Program-made: the position numbers and the translations under genes
Notes under the pieces: model-generated
Told to the model about the DNA's origin: nothing
Seen by the model: the letters and a program-made list of their open reading frames with translations, nothing else
The model's database searches: none
From: Neoechinorhynchus agilis
Lineage: Eukaryota; Acanthocephala
Assembly (NCBI GenBank): GCA_051530055.1
Contig: CM121342.1
Coordinates: forward strand, 15,438,001-15,502,000
Length of the DNA: 64,000 nt
Direction: 5' to 3'
In this document: positions 32,776-41,739 of the stretch, piece by piece
Layout: each line of letters opens with the position of its first letter
Position numbering within the stretch: position 1 is the first letter of the stretch

Positions 32776-33537
32776 TTAATATCGGCTAAATATGAACTCG
32801 CTGAATTGAAAGCATTTTCCGTCGTCAAGATCGCCTTGCTTGCAAACTGTAGTTGCGGTTTCATATGAGCACAGAGCAGTTGAACTTCCCACCAATTTAA
32901 ATCCAGCGAACGAAAGTTGGTCAAATGCTTGCTCGAGGTAGTTGTGCTTTAGGAAGAAGCGTGAAGTATAACGACTAGAGTTGCCATGATCGGGGTCCCG
33001 AGACTCATTTAGACTTTCTCCGAACACTTCCCGGAGCAGGTTGATGCGACCACAAACATTGATCCGAGAGACCCTTCGAAATCTTAGCTCAGATTGAGGC
33101 TCTCGGCCAAAAACAACATTTGCTTTGCAATTGATGGCAATATATCCCCGGGTTTGCATTGTTGTCGAGTTAATCATTGAGTCAGAAGAGTCAGTTAATT
33201 CCAAGCATGTTGAATTAGTGTTCATACCGACTGCGATAACATTGGCTAACTCACTCAGCTCATAGAAACGAGCTTCACGCAAAACCCGCTCCTGCATACA
33301 TTTATCATCCGGTATAAGACAATGAGCATTTCTTAAGAAATAGAGAATGTAATCGAAACTCTGACCATCTCTATCGATGAAATATCGCCCATCAATGTCC
33401 TTTGAATCATCACGTAACAAAGAAACCAATTTGTTCCCGTATCTGCTCAACGTGCCACGGGTTGTTGTGTAGTGAATTCCACCGATATTCAAGTTGATTA
33501 TTCGATTATCCTGAATGCACGATTCGAATGTGGTCAT
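32776..33537 (-). CDS. KCTD12: KCTD8/12/16-type GABA-B receptor auxiliary subunit
   Basis: A single exon of 253 codons. The BTB/T1 tetramerisation domain spans about residues 12-103 (NIGGIHYTTTRGTLSRY, RYFIDRDGQSFDYILYFLR, REARFYELSEL). A short linker leads to the H1 domain peculiar to the KCTD8/12/16 group, at about 132-253 (GYIAINCK, RFRRVSRINVCGR, EVFGESLNESRDPD, RYTSRFFLKHNYLEQAFDQL, ending FSEFIFSRY). In vertebrates these proteins form pentamers on the GABA-B2 C-terminus and set G-protein signalling kinetics. The lack of the C-terminal H2 region makes it most like KCTD12. It is probably the single orthologue of the vertebrate trio. The start ATG is unambiguous. No acceptor sits close to it, and the 2.5 kb upstream is gene-free. 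Confidence 0.95.
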   Translation of the reverse strand: MTTFESCIQDNRIINLNIGGIHYTTTRGTLSRYGNKLVSLLRDDSKDIDGRYFIDRDGQSFDYILYFLRNAHCLIPDDKCMQERVLREARFYELSELANVIAVGMNTNSTCLELTDSSDSMINSTTMQTRGYIAINCKANVVFGREPQSELRFRRVSRINVCGRINLLREVFGESLNESRDPDHGNSSRYTSRFFLKHNYLEQAFDQLSFAGFKLVGSSTALCSYETATTVCKQGDLDDGKCFQFSEFIFSRY

Positions 33538-36039
33538 TGCTCGTTAAAGGATTTTCGGTAGAAATAAAACGAAAACATAAATACGTGAATTTCCCATTGG
33601 GCGAGAAGGTAAAGAAAATGAGTATACAAAAACAATTTTTCCGAACAATAAATACGTATATTACCATTGCTGCCAAAACATTTAGCCTCAGCCAATATCC
33701 CTAAGAATCTATGCTGAAGACATTGGTAAATATTTCGAAATCGCCGTATTGAAGGAATTTCAGAGGACTAAGCGACACCATCAGTGTGATTTATTCCATA
33801 AACTTCATGAATGCAATAATAAATGAATAAATATTATTCAATGTGATAACTATTTTGGCAGATCTCAAATCTTGATTTACTAGCGCGAATCTTAGATATA
33901 TTATTTGGGAATTAAAAGTCAGCACTAAATTAAATTCAGAAATAAAGACATTCTATAATGACCGAATTTATTTCACGCGGTCAGTTATTCTTTGGCCCAG
34001 GATGTTTTAGCGAAAATGTTAGTCACGGGCATTAAATCGAAACACTGACAATGTAAAAACAAAAATTAAAGTATGTAGAGTACCGTCAAAGCTATAAAAT
34101 ATAATTTTTGTATGTAAGAGAACTAACCTCCTGAGACCATGAGAAAAGATTAAATGGCCAAAGTTCCATGAATAACATTTTAAACAATGCGACTAAAAGA
34201 GAACGATCTATAGCTCCCTTTTTTGTTGAGCGATCATTTCGGAATCTGCTTGAAATCCTTCTCCTTTGTCGCACTCAGAAGGCCACAATATTTGGTACTA
34301 CTTCACATCAAAGTATTTTAACACCTCATATACATACCAATTAGTGCAGAGGGCAGGAACAACAACTAATTCGAACCGCCGATAGTTTTAAAGCCGAAAC
34401 ATCTCATATATTCTATTAGATACCCACAATTTAAATAAGTGTAGCTCAGGGCTTCTCGCGAGAAGCTATTGGCATCGAAGCCAAGCGCTCTTTGCTCTCC
34501 TGGCATACAAGAAAGAGATTGTACTTATTTTACTAAGAGAAGTTCCATTTAGCTCGTTACAGAATTCTTCATTTTAATTACGACTAATTCAATCTAAATA
34601 AATTTGAATATAAGCTTAGGAGGATACATCCTTGGGCGTATTTGAGTCAACTGATCGAGCTTAAAGATGATGTGGACTTGGTGGCAGGTCCAAAATTAGT
34701 TTCGCCTCTTAAATCTATAGAATAAGGCGGCAATTATTCAAAGTGACAACAATCATATGATTAATAGTGCCTGTAAATTGTGGCAGACACATGATGTTCA
34801 AATTAATAATATCTACCGACAAATCAAGCTTTGAATTCAACCAAAAGGGTTATGAGAAGTCGCAGGACGTAAATTACACCTATATTGACTCAAACAAGAT
34901 ACTCTCCCGTATTTCTCCTACCAAAAAATGAACACACTTAAAAAACACAGTGAATGATTACTGTGATAAGAAATAACCTAAACGCTGCAGGCCGATGAAA
35001 AAGAATTTTTAAAAGCCGACTCAAGCAATAGTCAATTTCTTAGGATCCATTTGACGTTTAGACTCTAAAGCCATTATTTTATCGGGTGTAATTTATACAA
35101 CAGACCTAATGAACTAATTGCGCTGTCGTATTTGCTAAAAAACATCCACTTTAAAAAAGTTACAGTTTGTCTTAATATAAAGAACAACAATAGTCAAACG
35201 AGCCATTTCGTTTGGATTTCATATCACGACGGGTGCGCAAATGGTCGATAGGTAATCAATAAAATTTAAGCTTCATGTAATCAGAAAGCCATCAAATGCA
35301 CAATGCGCGAACGACGACGTTGGTAATAAAAACCGAATTTTCTTGCAAAAGATAGCTCGAATGTTTTTTCAATTAGAACGTTCGAACGCAAATTATCATT
35401 TCTAGAATTGTTTTCCAACAAATCATTAGCAAGGTTTTACTATGAGCGATAAGAATTTTTGAGATTATTTGGAACTCACGTTTTCTTGATCCATCTCGGA
35501 ATAGTAACAGGGCGAGTATTTGTCAATACCCACGCACACTCGTTGACTCTAAATGGCGTGAGGAGTTTGTCTTGAAACAAAGTCAGCCAACAATCTCAGA
35601 TCTTCTAAGCTAGTCTCGCGCGCGCAGACACATAATTGATCTGAGGAAGCTAACGATTTAAGAACGGATTTTTGTGTTTAAAAGCAACTACAACTTTAGT
35701 TGAAATATCCAAAGCTCCTCTATAAAGCCGGAGACATCTTTTAGCTCTCAGACGCATAATCAGGTTTTAATTAGACTAAAAGCTAACATTCCGTCATTTT
35801 AATGGCGAGAAGCATCCACGTGGAGCCATTTTCTTGTTCTACATCATTCCTAGATTAGTGCGCCAACCGCAATTATAAACACGAATCCATTCAGTCGCGA
35901 AAAGTTGACGGAAAAACGAAAATCTGTACTCATTATCGAACAGTTCCGTATTTGAGGTTTTAAGCAAAACGAATAAGTTTATGTGAATTCTGACGGATTC
36001 TAAAAGTCCTTATTCCCTAAAACTATACACCGCTGTGGT
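33538..36039. other. 2.5-kb stretch without recognised gene
   Basis: AT-rich sequence upstream of the KCTD gene. No open frame here has protein-like composition beyond about 60 codons. No LINE, LTR or satellite similarity was seen. One sharp palindrome (34451-34466) is listed separately. It may hold KCTD regulatory sequence. Confidence 0.5.
34451..34466. promoter_or_regulatory. perfect 16-bp palindrome containing TCTCGCGAGA
   Basis: GCTTCTCGCGAGAAGC is a perfect palindrome whose core TCTCGCGAGA equals the metazoan CGCG promoter element bound by BANP in vertebrates. It lies about 0.9 kb upstream of the KCTD start. Function in this animal is inference. Confidence 0.35.
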
Positions 36040-36262
36040 CATTGTCCCCTTTGGGGTAGAGACGTATGGAGCGCTCGGCAGCTCGGCACTCTCTCTGCTC
36101 AAGGATCTCTCGAAGAAATTGAGAGAGGCAACCGGAGACTCAAGAGCAGGCTTATTTCTTCGACAAAATATCTCGCTGGCAGTACAACGGGGCAATGCTG
36201 CCAGCGTGATGGCGACGGTCGAGGAAGGACAAAAGCTGGAATTTGGTGGGAGGTGGTGAATG
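36040..36262 (+). mobile_element. non-LTR retrotransposon end, family 1, copy c
   Basis: An open frame of 74 codons: VPFGVETYGALGSSALSLL, then the ATGDSRAG and NISLAVQRGNAASVMATVEE terminus and stop. It is nearly identical to the end of the 16.3-kb copy, so this is a young subfamily. Similarity stops a few bases after the stop codon (TGGTGAATGT). The 5' end is truncated at about 36040, and only the last part of the endonuclease region remains. Confidence 0.8.
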
Positions 36263-36879
36263 TAAAGAAAAGTAACCAAATAGTTCAATGAATGTACGAT
36301 TGGAATATTTTCACAAAGAATTTCGAGCGAAGATCTTCGCAATATAAAAAGGTTAAAAGTTCTTATACAATGCTTTGAATAGTCAAATGTTTTGTTGCAA
36401 TCCGGCACGTAAAGCATCGTATCAATAAGCGATCCCCTATTGTGGTTAAGGGATAACATCTCGGGCCTGTTTTATACGAATCTAAGAATTCGAAGAGGCA
36501 GCAGAGATGCGCATCTCCTTTAATGAGAATTTAAGTGCTCGCATGTCAAACATAAAGATGAAGGATTCATTATATATAAATTTGCAGAAGAGATTGACTC
36601 TTTTGTTAGCTCAAGTAAAAAAGACTCAAGGCAACTCGAGGTTAACAACGGCGGATAAAACATGACTGTCGCTTTTAACAATTATTCAAAAGATTTTTGT
36701 AGGAAAATAATTTCAATGCAAGAGGCACACTGCTGTGGCGACTTGGAACAATTGGGCTCAATTTTGCTTTTACGCGATTTCTTGACATCTTTACTTATTT
36801 CGGTCGCCATCTTAATGCGATTTCAAACTATGTCAACCAATAACAAAAAAACAATCAATCCCCGTAATCTCGTCTCTTG

Positions 36880-38254
36880 ATATAAAACTCGGGCGGGCTA
36901 ACTTTAGCGGCAGTTTCGACATGAGAATCTGGAGCGTAGTTGGAGGCTGTTCCTCTGACATCTGTGGGAACTCTTCTCACTGATAAGGTAACGAGGATCG
37001 CAGTGTCCTTAAGACTTGGTCTCCCGATTGTGACCGAGTCGCTGGTAGACATGTTCTATATTCTACACAAAACCGAACACACACACCTACACATATACGC
37101 GCATGCAGTTACTACTGTTTATCACCCGATCGATAGCATGACGACATCATGCCCACTATAACATTTCTCCTTTTTTTCTTCGATAGCCATCGTATGGCAG
37201 TTTGGGTTTCCTCCGAATCCTTTGACTAATGCGCGGCATAATCTTGATTTCTTCGACTGGTTCTTTTACTGACTGTTGTGGATTTTCTTCATCGTTTTCT
37301 ACTTCTAAATCCACCATCTTTTTAATAAATCTTTTCTCCCCTTCATCTTCTTCGTTTCCCTTTTTCTCTACATCTATACTCTCATTGGTTGTTATATCCT
37401 CAACTTCTCTATGCCTGATGTAATCCGCATGACAGCGTCGCTCTTGGCCATTCTCTTCTTTGAGCTGGTACGAAACAGCTCCTTGAACTTTCGTGATGCA
37501 GCCGCTTCTCCATTTATCGTTTCGCCCATGCTTAAACCATACTGGCTCCTCATGTTTGAACGTGACCAACCTATTTCCCACTGCTGATTTCTCCTCTCTG
37601 GCTCGATTTCTCTCTTCGACTCTTGCTTGTGTGCTTGGTTTCATATTGTCAAATATCGTCCGTAAGCGACGACCAAACATTAGCTCCGCCGGTGTAATTC
37701 CCGTCGTTGTGTGAGGAGTGTTCCTATACGTGTACAAGAATCGGTCCACGTTTTCCATCTTTATTCCTTTTCCGGATATCCATGTTCTTCGTTTCAGCCT
37801 TCCTATGAACCTCTCGGCTAAGCCGTTAGTTCTAGGATGATATTTACTAGCTTTTATATGTTTGATTTGAAATTCGCTGCAAAACCGTGAAAACTCATTC
37901 GAAATAAACTGTGGCCCATTGTCTGACACAATTGATTTCGGTGCCCCGAATCTGCAGAAACACCTCCTTAGACATCGTATGACTTGCGTGGTCGTCGAAT
38001 TTCGACCTAGCAACCGTACCTCTGGCTATTTTGTGTTCGCATCGACCAGAATTAGGTATGTATCGCCATTTACTGGCCCCGCTAAGTCAACGTGTACTCT
38101 TTCCCATGGTTCTGCAGGCCAGTCCCAACTCAATAAAGGTACTTCCCTTTTGTTTTGCCTATTTGTTTGGCACAGTTCACACATCGCGATCATTTGTCTG
38201 ATCTCTTCCTCCATCTTAGGCCAAAACACGTAATACCGACTCATTGCAAACATC
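36880..38254 (-). mobile_element. Ty3/gypsy retroelement fossil: integrase region plus probable 3' LTR
   Basis: The minus strand encodes the HHCC-side zinc segment, integrase core and C-terminal domain of a Ty3/gypsy-type pol (37156 to about 38240), followed directly by a probable LTR of about 280 bp (near 36880-37165, beginning TGTTATAGTGGGCATG). Protease, reverse transcriptase and 5' LTR are absent. It is a broken fragment with at least one break inside the surviving part besides the truncation. At 38254 it abuts a non-LTR fragment in the opposite orientation. Long open stretches suggest moderate, not ancient, age. Confidence 0.85.
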
Positions 38255-38256
38255 TT

Positions 38257-38528
38257 GGTTCCCGCCCATCTTTGTCGACTAGACGGTCGTCGACCTGACG
38301 GAATTTCGGTCTTTCCGTGGCGGGAAGGCGAATGCCCTCTCTGGGACGCAACATGTGTGGACACCCTCACAGTAAGCAACATTCAATACTCTCTCGAAAT
38401 CGCTGGAGGTGCAGCCAGTGCAGCGGAAGGGAGGAAGGTACGAAAATATAGGGATTTAGAGAAGGTCCACTATTTTGTCCCCCGGTACTCACTCTGCGCC
38501 AGGATCTCTCGAAGAAATTGAGAGAAAC
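38257..38528 (+). mobile_element. non-LTR retrotransposon end, family 1, copy d
   Basis: The plus frame reads PAHLCRLDGRRPDGISVFPW, then PLWDATCVDT, AGGAASAAEGRKVRKYRDLE and YFVP, matching the endonuclease core of the 16.3-kb copy. An internal deletion then removes the segment before the final helix, and the terminal segment is lost. It is flush against the gypsy fossil, suggesting insertion or recombination at that point. Confidence 0.8.
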
Positions 38529-38814
38529 GACCATTCTAGGAAAAGTCGCATTGAATCGTAGGCACAACTGTTTGAATGAACTTTAAGAAGATAACCATAT
38601 ACATATGCATGGAAAGGTAGTCAACCTATTTAAATCCTCAATTGATTTTAATAATAGTAACATAGTAAAGCATCCGCAGAAACAACACAAATTTGAAATA
38701 TACTTTTAATAAAATTTAAAGTCTTTTAAAATGATCTAGCTATCTTATTATGGATCAAAACATAACTTGCAGAACATGTAAATGAATTATTGTTCCATCC
38801 AATTGTTCCTCCGA

Positions 38815-39010
38815 GTAGATGTGTATTCTCAATGGCGAATTTTTACACACTCGAGCTTTATTATTGAACTCTTCGTTGCGAATTTTCAAGGCCTCAGCCT
38901 CTTTCTCAAACATCTAAAAATGGATGTGGCGGGGTGCCTAAGTTGGTAGCCTTGACTCGGGTGCGCGGGACCGTAGATTCTCGGAGGTGATATTTCACCC
39001 CCTCCAGCGC
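38815..39010 (-). mobile_element. isolated 3' end of the Penelope-like element
   Basis: This stretch aligns with the tail of the Penelope-like element at 40835-41000: shared blocks include GTGCGCGGGACC, GAGGTGATA and, on the other strand, TTTTAGATG...GAGG.TGAG...GAAAATT. It is a second, separate copy of the element's 3' region with no nuclease domain. Confidence 0.55.
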
Positions 39011-39231
39011 AGGCTCATCTAACGAATAAATTATAAAAAATGAAGAAAAAATCACAATGAATCCAAGAATACAAAATTATAAAGGCGAGTAGAACTGGAC
39101 GCCATTTTGATTGATAAAACTGAAATTCAATGAATGCATAGGAATTCCTACACGAAGGCCGAAAATTATCAAATAAATAATTTTTCTGAATTGCGATTTA
39201 TTTGACAATTTCGTTTTCATTCTTGTAAACA

Positions 39232-39300
39232 TCCCGACGTTGCCAGCATACTGGCAGCGTTCCCTCGCTGTATCGCAATTGCGATTAATTGAGCGATGGA
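39232..39300 (-). mobile_element. tiny non-LTR retrotransposon remnant
   Basis: The minus strand encodes AIAIQRGNAASMLATS, the signature terminus of the family 1 and 2 non-LTR elements. Only about 45-70 bp are recognisable. Confidence 0.5.
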
Positions 39301-39544
39301 CATCTTTACAAAAACGCATAGGAATTCTCAGGAGAACTAATTGCTTTATAATAAACTGAAAGGACGAGGAAATCACAATAAACAATCTTCTTTACTTTTT
39401 GTTTACCAATCTATCATCAATTGTTTACCGTGTATAGAAAGCAAAGCTTCGGCGAATATTGACAGTTTGCTGCACTTCAAGAGCGGATAAGGGAGAACGT
39501 GTGAATAAGTTGAAGGTTGAAGATTTCCTCGCACGAAAAATACA

Positions 39545-39873
39545 ATGACAACTCATATCGCTTACTCCATAGTCCAAGGAATGGTGAATGAAATGGAAAA
39601 GGACATTTGTGCCGCTATCGGATACAATGAATGCTGCCATCTAACAGCAGTTCGGTATAAGGTCATCGTAACCCAAAAGGATACCTACATCAGAATCAGG
39701 GTGAGTTTTATTAAAAATAAGATAAAAGTGCTAATCAACTCAAATAGATTAAATACAAAGGATGCATTTATTACGACATTGAGGGCCTTTTTTCGATCGA
39801 TGCATCCAACGGAGTCGTGATGACGTTTTCAGAGATCATTAGGTCCAACGTTGATCCGACGAGTAGCTTATAA
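39545..39873 (+). CDS. stefin (type 1 cystatin)-like small protein, 2 exons
   Basis: Exon 1 (39545-39700) and exon 2 (39748-39873) join over a 47-nt intron (GTGAGT...AAATAG) to give exactly 93 codons plus stop. There is no signal peptide, so it should be cytosolic. The order is a helix (AYSIVQGMVNEMEKDICAAI), then strands LTAVRYKVIV, TYIRIRIKYKG and CIYYDIEGLFS. It lines up with human cystatin A (EAVQYKTQVVAG, NYYIKVRAGD, YMHLKVFKSL), and the length is close (93 versus 98). The inhibitory loop QxVxG is not conserved (the aligned residues are IVTQK), so papain-type protease inhibition is doubtful. A different small alpha/beta fold, such as a Tctex-type light chain, is an alternative. It sits among transposon fragments but looks intact. 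Confidence 0.5.
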
Positions 39874-40544
39874 GCGTTCAAAGGATTAGATTAAGTCGAT
39901 TTAGTTTGAATCTCCTTCCCCATAGATTCTACAATAAATTTTAGTTAGCTTATATGACATTACGGGGAAGTTCATCCGCATTTTAAAGGCATTTTAAGAA
40001 AAGTTTGAATTCCTTGATTTCATTGCAAATTATATGAAGAAAGGACAAGTTATAATGCCGTTTGCAGTTCATAGCTCATATCAGATTTGGATTCTTAAAA
40101 GTAAACTACATTCATGAACGCAACGACAGTGTTCCAGGCATTATTTGGCAGACATAAAAAAAGAGCCACTTGATTGTATAGATTATCCAATACATTAGAT
40201 GGAACGAACTTTTAGACGGGAAATGAAGAAATTAAATGGAAGTAACGAGAGATTAAAATATGAACTCCATTTAAATTTTGACAAAAAAATTTCCATCGTC
40301 ACTTTTTTTCGATCGGCATGACACAAGAATGAATCTTTAACTGTAATATCGGAGCAAGAGGACAGATATAAAAAATCAGAGTTAAAGAAAAAATTGACAG
40401 TACATCGAAATCGCTAAAACATAATGATAAAAACATTATATAATAACACGTTCATTGGCTAAAATAGACAGAAAAGGACCATGTACCTATGGGTCCTCAT
40501 AAGCACTCAAGTTCAGAGTTGTTTTAAAATGCGTATCCGTAACG

Positions 40545-40742
40545 ACAAAAAGTATTTACAGACATTCATGCTACCGCTCTGGATCACTCAGCTGCCGTGC
40601 TGACGTAATGGTCGAAAGGACGGATGTAGCGCTTCCCCGTTGCACAGCCAGACTTATGTTTTGTAGGAGGAATGCTCCTGATCTCTTATCACCAGTGATT
40701 CGTCTATATCTCTTAGACAATTGCTTGATCAGGTCCTGCGAG
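40545..40742 (-). mobile_element. non-LTR retrotransposon end, family 2, copy d
   Basis: The minus strand carries the LIKQLSKRYRRITGDKRSGA-type terminus followed by a stop and a tail with AAATACTTTTTGTC shared with the 13.9-kb copy. Truncation of the 5' side falls at AGGTCCTGCG, immediately followed by satellite-like sequence. Confidence 0.7.
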
Positions 40743-40800
40743 CTGCCAGAGACACAACTACTGCGTTATGCCTGTTTCTATAAATATCGAGATATTCGAT
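40738..40800 (+). repeat. orphan, diverged satellite submonomer (type A)
   Basis: GAGACACAAC, then CGTTATGCCTGTTTCTATAA and ATATCGAGATAT, align base for base with the A submonomer of the array (GAGACACAAC, TGTTACGTCTGCTTCCATAA, ATATTGAGATAT), with roughly a quarter of positions changed. There is only one copy, 3.3 kb left of the array. Confidence 0.65.
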
Positions 40801-40834
40801 CGATTTTTCCTTTGAGGGGTTCACTTCATTTTCT

Positions 40835-41640
40835 CTGTACGGCGAGTTTTTTTTCTCCTCGAGATTTATTTGTGAACATACAAATTTTCGAGGTCTCAAC
40901 CTCATTATCAAGCATCTAAAATCACATGCAGTAGGGGAGCTCATTTGATCCCTGGACTCGTGTGCGCGGGACCATCAATTTCCGAGGTGATACTTCACCC
41001 TGTGCGCTACTACTCCACGGAGGTTATTTGTCGGAAAGACAAAAGCGAAGCTGCTCTTGTTGTCTTCCATTGTCCTCTCCGCGTTGATGAGAAGGGCTTC
41101 CTTGATCAGCCTTCTTTGGAGCCCGTTCTCCACCATTTTCACCTTCACTCCTCCGAAGTCGATTGTGTGGTCGTTTTGCACGGCGTGGTTGAAGATGACC
41201 GATGATACGTCACTCCGTTTGAGTGCGTATTCATGCTGCCGCACTCTTTTATAAATACCTTCTTCGTTTGTCCAATATAGACATGGTCACAGTCCTTGCA
41301 GAGTACTGAGTTGACGACGAAATCATCGCCCTTGAACTGCTCCGGCTTCGACTTGAAAACGCTACTCTAATTCATCTCTGCCGGGTGGTATGGTATGAGA
41401 TTCACCGAGCTCGATTTCGTCCCCATGTGAGAGAGCATGTTGCTCATTTTTGAAGAAATCTAATGAGCTCTGATGAATCTCGTTTCGGTCTAACTCGACT
41501 TGTTTTCTTTTCCACTTCCTGCTCCTTTCTTTTTCCTTCTGCATGGGCCAGTGCCTTCTTAATGGCGTAGGTAGGGGACTCAAGGTCTCTTAGTTTCCGC
41601 TCGATAATGCCCATGCTCCTTTTTGTCACATACTTGTTGC
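40835..41640 (-). mobile_element. Penelope-like element fragment with GIY-YIG endonuclease
   Basis: The minus strand shows LCKDCDHVYIGQTKK, the GIY-YIG entry with the Penelope-type Cys pair, then RVRQHEYALKRSD, NHAVQNDHTIDF and LQRRLIKEALLI, ending near 40975 and followed by the 3' region also found at 38.8-39.0 kb. Upstream (41360-41640) a Lys/Glu-rich linker fits the region between reverse transcriptase and nuclease. No reverse transcriptase is present. It is broken. Confidence 0.75.
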
Positions 41641-41739
41641 TACCTATTTTCAGCGCTCTCGAGAATAGATTAAAATAAATAAAAACGTTTTATTAATAAA
41701 GAAGAACGATCCATACACTTGCCAGCATGTACCTTTGCT

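Noticed and set aside
38930-39010. tRNA gene or tRNA-derived SINE (GCGGGGTGCC...GGACC...)
   Set aside because: No cloverleaf or proper B box; the stretch aligns with the Penelope-like 3' region at 40.9 kb instead.
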